A DNA stretch of 64,000 nucleotides from Scytonematopsis contorta HA4267-MV1 (GCA_019359035.1 JAHHIC010000056.1:1-64000), one strand, 5' to 3'. Shown: positions 53,535-63,264, counted from the stretch's first letter. A program made the numbers and translations. Notes: generated by a model from the sequence alone, not told the origin.

Positions 53535-54977
53535 TCAACTTTTCCAGGTTCCGTGAAAACCATGAGGTACAACACCAGGTAATTCCAACTTACAAACAGC
53601 TTCCTCGTTTAACCTGTCAGCATCAAAAACCCAAACTTCGCTCCCGTGAGAATTGCCATCATACACTACTGTTATCACCCACCCCTTTTCAGGATTTTCT
53701 GTATCAGGAGCATAAATCGGTTCTGATGGATAACGATTTTCTCCACAGTCCGCGATGGTCACGCTACAATTTTGGTTATCAACGCGGGCGATCGCCCCAA
53801 ATAATTCTTGAGTTGATTCTGAGGTTGCGCTTAAACAAGGGCGATGTACGTTAAGAAATGTATATGGTGAATATTGCCCAACTCGTCGCTGTGGGACAAC
53901 AGGAAACTCACAATGCTTATCTAAAACTTCCTCCTTCTTAATTACCTTTCCAGTTTGTGGATTAAGATAAATTCGCCACAACGCGCTAACTGCTGAGGTC
54001 TTTGTTTCCCCAGTCGCAACTTCCTTAAGATATTGATTTGTTTGAAAATCTTTGTAAGCAACAACATCCACAATTATTGTCCCGCTTTCGTCCACAAAAC
54101 CATTGGCAAAATGCCACTGGAACCAAGGTTCGGCTACACTGCGACTGATTAATTTTAGAGTTTTACGGTCAATTACTAAAATCTGAGTCCCCTTGCTAGG
54201 TTGCCATTTTAAAGCCTCACTAAAACTGCTTAATCCTAAAAGTGCGGGAAATATATTTAGCCGTACAGGGGGAATAAAAAATACTAAGTATTGTCCTGCG
54301 AACACAAAATCATGCAACATCGATATACTACCTAACCGATGTGCAGCAGTTTGAACAATTCTACCGCTAGCAGTACTTTTATATATATGTAAAGTCGGAC
54401 TAGCTCCTACCTCAACCCCAAAGTTGAAAATCTCTCCCGTCTGTGGGTCGCATTTACAATGAGCTGAAAAAGTCCAACCATCTTGCAAACCACCTAAATC
54501 ATCCTCACCCCGTGTTTCCAAATGTTGCAAACTCAAAGCATAGGGTTTGCCACCTTCCCATAACGCCAAAACTTTATCTGGTAAAGCCAGTACTGAAGTA
54601 TTAGCTACATGTTTGGTGGATTTAGATACTTTTTCCCAAAATCCTCCTGGTGCAGTCATGCCATAATTGCCATATAATAATTTATTTGCCGCAGTTTCTT
54701 CCTTATAACCAGTTGTTTGCACATAGTGATAAACAGCCGATGCGCCTCTATCGGTAAAATGTACACCAAGGATAGCACCATCACCATCAAACCAGTGGCC
54801 CATTTGTACTCCACCTCGTTCTAAGCGTCCAGGCCCGTTGCGGTAAAGCGTTCCTCGTAGACCCTTAGGTATATTCCCTGATGTGTTCGGTAGCGGAGTT
54901 AAAGAAAACTCCTTTGCTGGTTCAGCGATAGCAGCAGCCCAAGCTTTCTTCGATTTAGATGGTGTAGAAGTTATCAT
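53535..54977 (-). CDS. Carotenoid oxygenase (RPE65/CCD family)
   Basis: 480 residues, full length. Non-haem iron enzyme that cleaves carotenoids or apocarotenoids with oxygen. The four iron-binding histidines are visible in order: FSAHCKCD, SMLHDFVF, FQWHFANGF and VPHGFHGTW. Family features LRGTLYRNGPG and GHWFDGDG are present. Substrate and cleavage position are not resolved (apocarotenal 15,15'- or 9,10-type). It is a single gene with its own terminator. Confidence 0.93.
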   Translation of the reverse strand: MITSTPSKSKKAWAAAIAEPAKEFSLTPLPNTSGNIPKGLRGTLYRNGPGRLERGGVQMGHWFDGDGAILGVHFTDRGASAVYHYVQTTGYKEETAANKLLYGNYGMTAPGGFWEKVSKSTKHVANTSVLALPDKVLALWEGGKPYALSLQHLETRGEDDLGGLQDGWTFSAHCKCDPQTGEIFNFGVEVGASPTLHIYKSTASGRIVQTAAHRLGSISMLHDFVFAGQYLVFFIPPVRLNIFPALLGLSSFSEALKWQPSKGTQILVIDRKTLKLISRSVAEPWFQWHFANGFVDESGTIIVDVVAYKDFQTNQYLKEVATGETKTSAVSALWRIYLNPQTGKVIKKEEVLDKHCEFPVVPQRRVGQYSPYTFLNVHRPCLSATSESTQELFGAIARVDNQNCSVTIADCGENRYPSEPIYAPDTENPEKGWVITVVYDGNSHGSEVWVFDADRLNEEAVCKLELPGVVPHGFHGTWKS

Positions 54978-55095
54978 ATGTTTTTCTCACACTGTTTTTT
55001 TAACCACGTTATTGCCACAAAAGTAATGGTGGCAAAATGTGATATGAATGTCCACGTAAAATGTGCTTATTATAACCAGACAATTACAACTAATT

Positions 55096-55125
55096 TTTAA
55101 CCTTGTGAAAATTAACTCTTAACCT
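55096..55125 (+). promoter_or_regulatory. Candidate Pho box upstream of the alkaline phosphatase gene
   Basis: Two copies of the cyanobacterial PhoB half-site, TTTAACCT (55096-55103) and CTTAACCT (55118-55125), 22 bp apart (twice the usual 11-bp period). A weaker ATTAACTC lies between them. They lie about 90 bp before the GTG start, as expected for phosphate-starvation control. Confidence 0.55.
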
Positions 55126-55210
55126 AAATGTAAGAAATTTTGCTTTTCATTAATATGGATGTGTATTCTTGAGTCTGTATTCTTTTCTAAAGATTGAGGT
55201 ATATAAACCA

Positions 55211-56584
55211 GTGCGCTTAAAAAATCTCAGACAAAACCTTCGGCAACATCTCAAGCAAAATCTGAGGCAAAATCTAAAACTTCTAGGTTTAGTAATTCTT
55301 ACATTAATAGTAGTAACAGGATGTGGAGCCAATGCCAATTCCAGTCAAGGAAATGTCATATTTATTCACCCCGATGGGACTAGTGCAGCTCATTGGGGAG
55401 CAGCAAGATTGTTATACTACGGTCCAGATGGAAGACTTAATTGGGATAAAATGTCTGAACTTGGTGTTTACACCGGACACATGAAAAATCAAATAAGCGC
55501 TACTTCCAACGGGGGTGCAGTAACCCATGCAACAGGAGTAAAAGTCAATGCTGACTCGTTTGGTCTTGATGAAAACTCAAAACCCGTGGTCGCACTTTCT
55601 GGGAAAAATATGACAATAATGCAAGAAGCCGTCGCAGCGGGAAAAGGTACTGCCCTTATCAACTCTGGTATGATTCATGAACCAGGGACAGCAGCATTTG
55701 TTGCGAAAGCACCACATCGTCGCTTATTTGCAGAGATAACCAAACAAGTAGTTGAGTCAGGAGTAGATGTAATTTTGGGTGGTGGAGAAATGTGGTATCT
55801 TCCCGAAGGTGTCGCAGGAAAACACACCAAACCCGACCAAAGCCAGCGTAAGGATGGGCTAAATTTAATTGAACAGGCTAAAAAGAAAGGTTATACGGTC
55901 GTCTACACCAAGGATGAACTTTTAAAATTACCGACAAATACCAAAAAAGTGCTGGGTGTTTTTGCTGCAGATGATACTTATAACGACTTTGCAGAAGAGG
56001 GATTAAAAAAACTAAACTTACCAAATTACGTTCCTACAGCACCAACGGTGGGAGAAATGCTAGACGTAACTTTAAAAATTATGTCCAACAAAGGTAGTAA
56101 TTTCTTAGTAGTTTTGGAAGAAGAAGGTACAGACAACTTTAGTAATTTTAATAACGCATCCGGAACATTAGAAGCACTAAAACACGCTGATGATGCCATT
56201 GGTGTAGCAATGAAATATATTGAGAGTAATTCTAATACAATGCTCTTAACTGCAGCCGATAGCGACGCAGGAGGTTTAGAAGTTGTTGGACCAACAGAGA
56301 TAGATTTTCCATTAAATAAACCATTACCAGAAAAAAGTGCAAATGGCGCACCAGTAGATGGTATAGGAGGAGCAAAAACCGCACCGTTTGTTTCAAAACC
56401 AGATAAAAATGGTAAAAGTTTTCCTTTTGCTATTGCTTGGTCAAGTTTAGGTGACAACTCTGGAGGAATTGTATCTAGAGCACATGGTTTAAATGCAGAT
56501 AAACTACCAACAACCGTAGATAATACAGATATTTATCGACTCATGTACCGTAGCTTATTTGGTAAAGAAATTCCACAAAAGTAA
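55211..56584 (+). CDS. Alkaline phosphatase (PhoA-like), probable lipoprotein
   Basis: 457 residues from GTG 55211, which follows GAGG by 11 bases; a TTG at 55169 would add 14 residues. The N-terminus has a repeated amphipathic stretch (LRQN/LRQH/LKQN, 12-bp units), then a lipobox VVTGC that predicts outer-leaflet anchoring. The body matches the alkaline phosphatase superfamily: HPDGTSAAHWGAARLL, TSNGGAVTHATG (nucleophile Ser; the usual preceding Asp is Thr), LLTAADSDAGG (usual TADH; the His is Ser) and RAHGLNAD. Metal ligands are therefore partly changed, so metal use or substrate may differ. It is probably phosphate-regulated. Confidence 0.85.
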   Translation: MRLKNLRQNLRQHLKQNLRQNLKLLGLVILTLIVVTGCGANANSSQGNVIFIHPDGTSAAHWGAARLLYYGPDGRLNWDKMSELGVYTGHMKNQISATSNGGAVTHATGVKVNADSFGLDENSKPVVALSGKNMTIMQEAVAAGKGTALINSGMIHEPGTAAFVAKAPHRRLFAEITKQVVESGVDVILGGGEMWYLPEGVAGKHTKPDQSQRKDGLNLIEQAKKKGYTVVYTKDELLKLPTNTKKVLGVFAADDTYNDFAEEGLKKLNLPNYVPTAPTVGEMLDVTLKIMSNKGSNFLVVLEEEGTDNFSNFNNASGTLEALKHADDAIGVAMKYIESNSNTMLLTAADSDAGGLEVVGPTEIDFPLNKPLPEKSANGAPVDGIGGAKTAPFVSKPDKNGKSFPFAIAWSSLGDNSGGIVSRAHGLNADKLPTTVDNTDIYRLMYRSLFGKEIPQK

Positions 56585-57000
56585 ATCAGACTATTTTGTT
56601 TTGTCTTCTACTTTTTTGTGGGGTGGGCATCCTTGCCCGCCCTTGTTTATTTAGATATGCCCTTGTTTATTTAGACATGCCCTTGTTTATTTAGACATGC
56701 CCTTGTTTATTTAGATATGCCCTTGTTTATTTAGATATGCCCTTGTTTATTTAGACATGCCCTTGTTTATTTAGACATGCCCTTGTTTATTTAGATATGC
56801 CCTTGTTTATTTAGATATGCCCTTGTTTATTTAGATATGCCCTTGTTTATTTAGATATGCCCTTGTTTATTTAGACATGCCCTTGTTTATTTAGATATCT
56901 CCCAAAGAAGTCAAATTCTTATTATATTCTCAATATAGGGAACTAGTTTTCATAAATAAAGTCTTATTGATAATAAAGTCGATTTATAAATTAGAAAAAT
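56585..57000. other. Intergenic region dominated by a minisatellite
   Basis: 416 bases. The only feature is the 20-bp tandem repeat, annotated separately, after a short GGGCATCCTTGCCCGC hairpin at 56628-56643. Confidence 0.7.
56641..56898. repeat. 20-bp minisatellite, about 13 copies
   Basis: Unit CCTTGTTTATTTAGAYATGC repeated 12 times plus an 18-base partial copy. The only variation between complete units is C or T at position 16. Twenty is not a multiple of three, and no frame is kept. No spacers, so it is not a CRISPR array. Confidence 0.95.
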
Positions 57001-58269
57001 ATGAAATCAAGACTGATTACAACTGCAATAGCTTCTACCATAGTAACTATAGCCTTTGTACAAACAACTTATAATAAAACATCTGCGACAAAACCCTCAG
57101 AACTAACACAACAAGCAACCCAGCTGCGTAAGCAAGGACCACAGGGTTTAGAAAAATTTCTCAACATACACGCAAAAGAACTTAATAATCCTTCACCCCA
57201 AATGCGTGAAGCTTTAGACGCACTTTGTCAACAAAGAGACTGTCACGCTTCCAAGCTTTACTGGTATACAGACTTAGAACAAGCCAAAGCCGCAGCTAAA
57301 ACTAGTGGTAAACCAATTCTTTCACTTCGGTTATTAGGGAGACTTGACCAAGATTTAAGTTGTGCTAATAGTCGTTTTTTCCGCGTCGCTTTATATCCAA
57401 ACTCGGAAATATCTAAATATCTAAAGCAAAATTATATTTTACACTGGCAAACCGTACGTTCTGCCCCAAAAGTAACTGTAGATTTTGGTGACGGACGTAA
57501 ACTAGAACGGACAATTACTGGTAATAGCATTCACTATATATTAGATAGCGCGGGTCGTCCTGTTGATGCAATACCTGGTTTATACGGACCTCAAGCTTTC
57601 CTGCGTCAGTTAGTTGATGGTGAAAAAACAGTCAAAGAGTACACTAAACTTCAAGGTAATGCACGGGAAAGCTTTTTGCGCGACTACCACCGTCAAAGAC
57701 TAGCTTCTGTTCAAGGTCAATGGAGAACTGATTTAGCAAAACTGGGTATCAAAAATCCTCCGCGTTTGGTGGAAATGCCCACAAACAATAATGAAGCACC
57801 TAGCGCTCCGACTGCTGGGACTATTGCTGTAAGTAAAATGCGAGTGGAAGCTCCTATGCTGCGGAATATAACTTCTGCTACTAGTAATCAAGCTGCACTC
57901 AGAGAAATTACAGACGAGGCAACTTGGCAGCGAATTGCTCAACTTTATAAGACTGATGCAAAATTAGATAAAAATAGCATGGCTTTGATTGATGCTAAAC
58001 GTTTTCAAAAGGGGAATACAGAGAGTTTACAACGTGTTGTTGGTAATTTTGAAACCGCGATGGCTTTGGATACGGTAAGAAATGAGTATATGTTACACAG
58101 CCAAATTCATCAATGGTTTATGCGGGGAAATGGGACAAGTAATGTAAATGTATTAAATGAAAAAGTTTACGCGGAATTATTTTTAACTCCTAGTTCTGAC
58201 CCTTGGTTGGGATTAATGAGTAGCGAGGGCTATAGCGCGATTGATAACGATGGGATTCGCAAGAAATAA
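57001..58269 (+). CDS. Exported protein with a thioredoxin-like fold, function unknown
   Basis: 422 residues. The N-terminal hydrophobic stretch (ITTAIASTIVTIAFVQ) is a signal or anchor. Residues about 85-225 resemble a thioredoxin-like domain: YWYTDLEQAKAAAKTSGKPI, SLRLLGRLDQDLSCANSRFF, then HYILDSAGRPVDAIPG and YGPQAFLRQL. It has a single Cys at the active-site position rather than CxxC, so redox activity is doubtful. The second half has no family that I recognise. It follows the minisatellite and is probably monocistronic. Confidence 0.75.
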   Translation: MKSRLITTAIASTIVTIAFVQTTYNKTSATKPSELTQQATQLRKQGPQGLEKFLNIHAKELNNPSPQMREALDALCQQRDCHASKLYWYTDLEQAKAAAKTSGKPILSLRLLGRLDQDLSCANSRFFRVALYPNSEISKYLKQNYILHWQTVRSAPKVTVDFGDGRKLERTITGNSIHYILDSAGRPVDAIPGLYGPQAFLRQLVDGEKTVKEYTKLQGNARESFLRDYHRQRLASVQGQWRTDLAKLGIKNPPRLVEMPTNNNEAPSAPTAGTIAVSKMRVEAPMLRNITSATSNQAALREITDEATWQRIAQLYKTDAKLDKNSMALIDAKRFQKGNTESLQRVVGNFETAMALDTVRNEYMLHSQIHQWFMRGNGTSNVNVLNEKVYAELFLTPSSDPWLGLMSSEGYSAIDNDGIRKK

Positions 58270-58271
58270 AG

Positions 58272-58472
58272 AACCCCACCCCCAACCCCCTACCCCGCAC
58301 GCGGGGAGGGGGCTACGATTTGCTTGTCGATTTTACCGATTTTTATCGTCTCTTTTTCTTGCTAGATGTAGAGACGCGATAAATCGCGTCTCTACAGATT
58401 TTATTTGTATTAGGTTATATCAAAAATCGTAGCCCCCTCCCCGCAAGCGGGGAGGGGGTTGGGGGTGGGGTT
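58272..58472. repeat. Large nested inverted repeat
   Basis: Outer arms of about 50 bp (58272-58321 and 58423-58472) pair over ACCCCACCCCCAACCCCC and CCCCGC..GCGGGGAGGGGG to TACGATTT. Inside sits a palindrome of the GTAGAGAC family (58368-58395, core GCGATAAATCGC). It fills the gap between two convergent genes and could form a cruciform. Confidence 0.85.
58368..58395. repeat. Palindrome, GTAGAGAC...GTCTCTAC family
   Basis: Arms GTAGAGAC and GTCTCTAC around GCGATAAATCGC, at the centre of the nested inverted repeat. Confidence 0.9.
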
Positions 58473-58535
58473 TGCTATGTGGAGAAGCGAATATTTGTTG
58501 GCTATTATTTGTTGGCTATTTTTTTACGGGAGCTT

Positions 58536-59741
58536 TTAAACTCTAGCTAGCACTTTCAGTTCAAAAATTTTCTCGATAACATCTTCCACCACAATATCTG
58601 GTGTAGAAGCACCAGAAGTTACCCCCACAACAATTTTCCCATCTGGCAACCAATTTTCTGTGATTTTTAAATCCCCACTTAATTCTCGATGTTCAATACG
58701 ATTTGCAGATAAAATCCTAGCGACACTATCAATATGGTAGGAAGGGATTTTCTCTTCTTCTGCTATTTCCTGTAAATGAGTAGTATTAGAAGAATTAAAT
58801 CCACCAATCACCAACATTAAATCCAGTTTTTCTTCTACCAAATCAAACATCGCATCTTGTCTTTCTTGAGTAGCGTCACAAATGGTGTTAAAGCTTTGGA
58901 AATGGTCATTGAGCTTATCAGGACTATATTTTTTCATCATGGTCTTTTCAAAAAGTTTACCGATATCTTCGGTTTCACTTTTAAGCATAGTAGTTTGGTT
59001 AGCGATACCCACGCTTACTAAATCCGCATCGGGGTCAAATCCTTTGGAACAAGCTTTAGCAAATTTCGCCAGAAATTCATTTTTATCACCACCATTCAAA
59101 ACATAGTTAGCGACATATTCCGCTTGCCCTATATTTAGAACAATTAAATATTTACCCGCAAACGAACTAGTAGCAACGGTTTCTTCGTGATTGTATTTAC
59201 CGTGAATAATTGAAGTATATTCACGTTTTTTATGCTTTTCAACCGTATTCCAAACTTTAGATACCCAGGGACAAGTAGTATCAACAATTGTGCAGCCTTT
59301 ATCGTTTAGCAATTGCATTTCTTGCACGCTAGCACCAAACGCAGGCAAAATTACAACATCCCCATCACCAATTACTGAGAAATCTTTTTTACCTGAATCT
59401 ACAGAGATAAATTCAACTCGCATGTCCCGTAAGCGTTGATTTACGGAGGGATTGTGAATAATTTCATTCGTAATCCAAATTTTCTCGGATGGGAAATGAG
59501 TACGAGTTTCGTAAGCCATAGCAACAGCACGTTCCACACCCCAGCAAAAACCAAAAGCTTTTGCTAGATGGATAGTAACATCACCACGAGTTATGGAGTA
59601 ATTACTGTCTCGAATTTCTTGTATCAACAGGCTTTGATACTCGGACTGCATTTGGTCAGCTACTTCGTCTTGATGACCAAACCCTTTGCGGTGATAATTT
59701 TCGGATTGCTGCAAAGAGCGTTTAAAAGCTTTGGTATCCAT
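58536..59741 (-). CDS. ispH: 4-hydroxy-3-methylbut-2-enyl diphosphate reductase
   Basis: 401 residues, the longer plant/cyanobacterial type. It makes isopentenyl and dimethylallyl diphosphate in the last step of the MEP pathway, using a [4Fe-4S] cluster. The three cluster cysteines are visible in [20 protein letters not shown] and [11 protein letters not shown]; substrate histidines are in [10 protein letters not shown] and GKYNHEE, and the Ser/Asn pair in [11 protein letters not shown]. It supplies precursors for carotenoids and chlorophyll. It is a stand-alone gene. Confidence 0.96.
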   Translation of the reverse strand: MDTKAFKRSLQQSENYHRKGFGHQDEVADQMQSEYQSLLIQEIRDSNYSITRGDVTIHLAKAFGFCWGVERAVAMAYETRTHFPSEKIWITNEIIHNPSVNQRLRDMRVEFISVDSGKKDFSVIGDGDVVILPAFGASVQEMQLLNDKGCTIVDTTCPWVSKVWNTVEKHKKREYTSIIHGKYNHEETVATSSFAGKYLIVLNIGQAEYVANYVLNGGDKNEFLAKFAKACSKGFDPDADLVSVGIANQTTMLKSETEDIGKLFEKTMMKKYSPDKLNDHFQSFNTICDATQERQDAMFDLVEEKLDLMLVIGGFNSSNTTHLQEIAEEEKIPSYHIDSVARILSANRIEHRELSGDLKITENWLPDGKIVVGVTSGASTPDIVVEDVIEKIFELKVLARV

Positions 59742-59804
59742 TATTTTTTGTGGCAGATAGCTATATTATTTTCAGCTATTTTAAATTGTTATTACGCAAA
59801 TCTT

Positions 59805-59880
59805 CCCAATCTCCCCTATCTCCCTAATCTTCCCCATTCCCCTCATCTTCCCCATTCCCCTAATCTTCCCCATACCCACT
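59805..59880. repeat. Pyrimidine heptamer/dodecamer array
   Basis: CTTCCCCATTCCCCTAAT-type repeats, about five irregular units, running into the composite repeat at 59881. Confidence 0.75.
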
Positions 59881-59936
59881 CCCCATTAGAAATTCGCAAT
59901 TTTGAATTTTGAATTTTGAATTGTTTACTCCCTACT
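59881..59936. repeat. Composite A+T-rich repeat
   Basis: Same sequence as 52411-52466 (CCCCATTAGAAATTCGCAAT, TTTGAAT heptamers, TTGTTTACTCCC), ending on the stop codon of the SGNH hydrolase gene. Confidence 0.85.
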
Positions 59937-60750
59937 CCCCAATTTCCCACATTTTCAACGCTGAACGCCAAACAAGGTAACCTTGAGAGTTGAGATGTAA
60001 ACCGTCGGTACTGAGTAAAGAACGGAGATTACCTTCTCTGTCAGTAAATAGAGGATGTAAGTTCAAAAATTTTACACCCTCTTGTTTGGTCATACTTTGC
60101 AGTTGTTGGTTTAGAATGCGGATACGATTGTTAGGAACCGCCAATAGTTTCTCCCGTCCTTCCCAAGTGATGGACTCATCACCGTGGGGTAAAATCGACT
60201 GAACGACGATTTGTGCCTTAGGATGCTTTTTTTTGAGATATTTCATGATTTGGCGATGGTTCTCTAAAATTTGCTCGTCTTCCACCCCCCGAATCAAATC
60301 GTTTATCCCAATCATTACAAATATCGTTTTTGGCTGGGTACGGTCAAATATTTTTAATCTTTTTAATAATCCAGCACTGCTTTCACCAGAAACTCCCTGG
60401 TTCAGCCAAGTTTTTTCTTCTGGTAGCAACTCTGGGGGAAACCACATTGAAAGTGAGTCCCCAGCTAAGACGGTTAAATTTTTCGCATTTTCACTGGTTG
60501 CTGCTTCAGCTTCTTGCTTAAGAACATCTAACCACTGTTGGTAATTAAGGTTGTGACGTGGTCCTAACTGTGGTTTAAGTTCTTGGTTTTGAGTAGCCAA
60601 ATTGACTTGATTCTGGGAATTTTGCGTATCAACGAAAGCCGCTGTTCCATGCTGTCGTAGAATAAGCAGCATTACGGCTAACATCAGTATGCCATTAGCT
60701 ATGAGTAATAAAAATACCCAAGTAGGGAAGGATTTACTAGTAGTGGACAC
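59932..60750 (-). CDS. SGNH/GDSL-family hydrolase, membrane-anchored
   Basis: 272 residues from a GTG at 60750. An N-terminal membrane helix (WVFLLLIANGILMLAVMLLIL) anchors a periplasmic hydrolase domain with the four SGNH blocks: Ser in AGDSLSMWF, Gly in QGVSGESSAG, Asn in IGINDLIRG, and the Asp/His pair in STDGLHLNSQGY. It probably removes acyl or acetyl groups from lipids or polysaccharide; the substrate is unknown. Confidence 0.9.
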   Translation of the reverse strand: MSTTSKSFPTWVFLLLIANGILMLAVMLLILRQHGTAAFVDTQNSQNQVNLATQNQELKPQLGPRHNLNYQQWLDVLKQEAEAATSENAKNLTVLAGDSLSMWFPPELLPEEKTWLNQGVSGESSAGLLKRLKIFDRTQPKTIFVMIGINDLIRGVEDEQILENHRQIMKYLKKKHPKAQIVVQSILPHGDESITWEGREKLLAVPNNRIRILNQQLQSMTKQEGVKFLNLHPLFTDREGNLRSLLSTDGLHLNSQGYLVWRSALKMWEIGE

Positions 60751-60812
60751 GGTTCGCGAGATTCACTAACACCAAAGTTTACCATTAGTTTCTCGCGACA
60801 CAAATAAATTAT

Positions 60813-61089
60813 GTAGAGACGCGATTAATCGCATCTCTACATGCTGGGATGGACATAAATCATATTTATTGTTTATTGCTAGGCACATAAATTTTGTAGA
60901 GACGCGATTAATCGCGTCTCTACATGCTGGGATGGGCATAAATCATATTTATTGTTTATTGCTAGGCACATAAATTTTGTAGAGACGCGATTAATCGCGT
61001 CTCTACATGCTGGGATGGACATAAATCATATTTATTGTTTATTGCTAGGCACATAAATTTTGTAGAGACGCGATTAATCGCGTCTCTAC
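60813..61089. repeat. 83-bp tandem array with four GTAGAGAC palindromes
   Basis: Three 83-bp units, each a 28-bp palindrome (core GCGATTAATCGC) plus 55 bp of conserved spacer beginning ATGCTGGGATGG, and a fourth palindrome at 61062-61089. The first palindrome has one change (GCATCTCTAC). Spacers differ only at one G/A, so this is not a CRISPR array. It lies 46 bp past the amt stop codon. Confidence 0.95.
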
Positions 61090-61135
61090 ATTGTTGTTGT
61101 TCGACAGAATTATTGTTTAGCAGAAAGAAGAATTT

Positions 61136-62566
61136 TTATTTACTGCTGATGGAAATCCTATCGCCAAACTCTTCGTTATAGCCTTCTTCCCCGTGTTCGT
61201 TTATATCCAAACCTTGAAATTCGGCTTCTTCTTTGACTCTTAAACCTACGGTCGCATCAATAAATTTGAGAATCAACCAGGTTCCACCTCCCGCGATTAC
61301 GTAAGCGATGGCAACGGCTACAATTTGGGTGATTACTTGACCGGGTTTGCCATATAATAATCCGTCTGCACCAGCTGAGTTGACTGTTGTTGTGGCAAAA
61401 ATACCTGTCAAAATTGCGCCAAATGTTCCACCTATGCCATGCACAGGGAATGTATCTAAAGCGTCATCGATACGGACTTTGTGTTTTAAGCTAACCGCGT
61501 AAAAGCAAACTACAGCAGTCATGCTACCAATTAAAATTGACGCCATCGGTGTCACAAATCCTGCTGCGGGGGTAATTCCCACTAAACCAGCTACAGCTCC
61601 TGTCGCTGCACCTACTGCGGTTGGTTTTCCGCGTAAAACTTTTTCCAAAATTAACCAGGTTAAAGCTCCCGCTGCTGCTGATGTATTAGTTGCGACAAAA
61701 GCTACCGTAGCTATAGTTCCCGAACCTAGCGCACTTCCTGCGTTGAAACCAAACCAACCAAACCACAATAATCCTGCACCGAGTAAAATAAAGGGTACGT
61801 TGTGTGGTGGGCTAAGGCGGTCAGGAAAAGTTTTGCGTGGACCAAGAACAATTGCGGCCACAAGTGCGGAAATACCTGAACTAACGTGAACTACAGTCCC
61901 ACCTGCAAAATCCAGTGCTCCCATACCACCGAATAAACCTAATAATCCACCCTTTGACCAGACCATGTGAGCAAGGGGGGAATAAATAAAGGTTGACCAA
62001 AGTAAGACAAACAAACTATAAGCAGTAAAGTTCATTCGTTCGGCGATCGCACCAGAAATTAAAGCTGGGGTGATAATCGCGAACATGGCTTGATAAATCA
62101 TGAATGCCTGATGAGGAATGGTCGGAGCATAGGATGTCATGTCAGCATAGTTTGGGTTTGCAGCTTTTAAAGCATCCTCATAAGGCATATGAGGCAAATA
62201 TCCTTGAATTTCTAACCCCACATTGCCAAACAACCAATTCAACCCACCAATAATGTTGTTACCTGGTGCAAAGGCAAGACTATAACCCCACAAAATCCAG
62301 GTAACACCAACTATCCCCATCAATACAAAACTCATCATCAGCGTGTTGAGGATGTTGCGGGAACGGACGAATCCCCCATAGAAAAACGCCAATCCAGGTG
62401 TCATCAACAACACGAGCGCAGAGGAAATCAACATAAACGCTGTATCCCCAGTATCGGGTGTCGCGGGTTTAGTTGCGTCCGCTGCTTGAGCAAAGGCATC
62501 CCCCATTACGGGAGCGCAAAGAAACAGTAGGGCAATTGCCCCTATCGTTACAACTTTCTTTACCAC
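61136..62566 (-). CDS. amt: Ammonium transporter (Amt)
   Basis: 476 residues from GTG 62566, chosen because AGGAAG lies nine bases before it; an upstream GTG at 62599 lacks such a site. A signal peptide (VTIGAIALLFLCAPVMGDAF) is followed by about 11 membrane helices. The ammonium-site twin histidines are in GGTVVHVSSG and FPVHGIGGTFG; TPGLAFFYGG and LLWFGWFGFNAGS are typical of Amt. It imports ammonium, probably under nitrogen control; I found no exact GTA-N8-TAC NtcA site within about 200 bp upstream. Confidence 0.95.
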   Translation of the reverse strand: MVKKVVTIGAIALLFLCAPVMGDAFAQAADATKPATPDTGDTAFMLISSALVLLMTPGLAFFYGGFVRSRNILNTLMMSFVLMGIVGVTWILWGYSLAFAPGNNIIGGLNWLFGNVGLEIQGYLPHMPYEDALKAANPNYADMTSYAPTIPHQAFMIYQAMFAIITPALISGAIAERMNFTAYSLFVLLWSTFIYSPLAHMVWSKGGLLGLFGGMGALDFAGGTVVHVSSGISALVAAIVLGPRKTFPDRLSPPHNVPFILLGAGLLWFGWFGFNAGSALGSGTIATVAFVATNTSAAAGALTWLILEKVLRGKPTAVGAATGAVAGLVGITPAAGFVTPMASILIGSMTAVVCFYAVSLKHKVRIDDALDTFPVHGIGGTFGAILTGIFATTTVNSAGADGLLYGKPGQVITQIVAVAIAYVIAGGGTWLILKFIDATVGLRVKEEAEFQGLDINEHGEEGYNEEFGDRISISSK

Positions 62567-63264
62567 TTTTTCGTTCTTCCTGTGTTCCAACAACTTCACG
62601 CTATTTAAATTAATGTGGGCTATTTCACTGAAAATAGCAGTATCAAATAGAACATTAATTTATGCTTATGGTATCCTTAATAAAAATATAATACCTGTGG
62701 TAAATGCCAATTATGAAATAAATATGTAACTATATAGTTTTTTACATTTTTACTTCATTTTCTGTAAACAAAACAACAAATGCTTTTTGAGCAGCGGCTC
62801 AAATAGCTGTTTTACGTACTTCTAATATTTATCTAAATTAGATAAATCACGTTAAAGCACCAAGATAAATAATAATTATTAAGTACTTTTACTTATAGTA
62901 AGGAGATACTTTAATAACAATGATTAGGAAGTTAATGTATCAATTGTAGATACATCAGTCAATTATGAGTATGAAATAAGTTCATTATTTCTATGCGATT
63001 TTTGCATAAATATTTTTGATATTATTAGGGGACAACAAAAATAACATATTTACTAGTTGATAGCTACGTAATTGCCAAGAATATATAGTATTAATAAAAA
63101 CTAAGAGCTATAGTTTAAAGAAGACTTCGGTAATTCTTTGGTATTATCTATCTCAAATACAGCTTTTAATAAAAAATTTGATAAATCTCCTGTTAGTGAA
63201 GAGAAAGAAGTGGGATTAATAATAAACATAACAAGCAATTACCTTGCCAACTCAAAGCCAACTT
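62567..63264. other. Long A+T-rich intergenic region between divergent genes
   Basis: About 700 bases. It must hold the promoters of amt and the LURP-one-like gene. I see no gene, RNA or repeat. Confidence 0.55.

Noticed and set aside
56641-56898. CRISPR-like array
   Set aside because: Contiguous 20-bp units without spacers.
60813-61089. CRISPR-like array with 28-bp palindromic repeats
   Set aside because: The 55-bp spacers are nearly identical, there are only four repeats, and the same palindrome occurs singly elsewhere; no cas genes.
62567-62800. NtcA box upstream of amt
   Set aside because: No exact GTA-N8-TAC found in about 200 bp upstream; nearest candidates mismatch one half-site.
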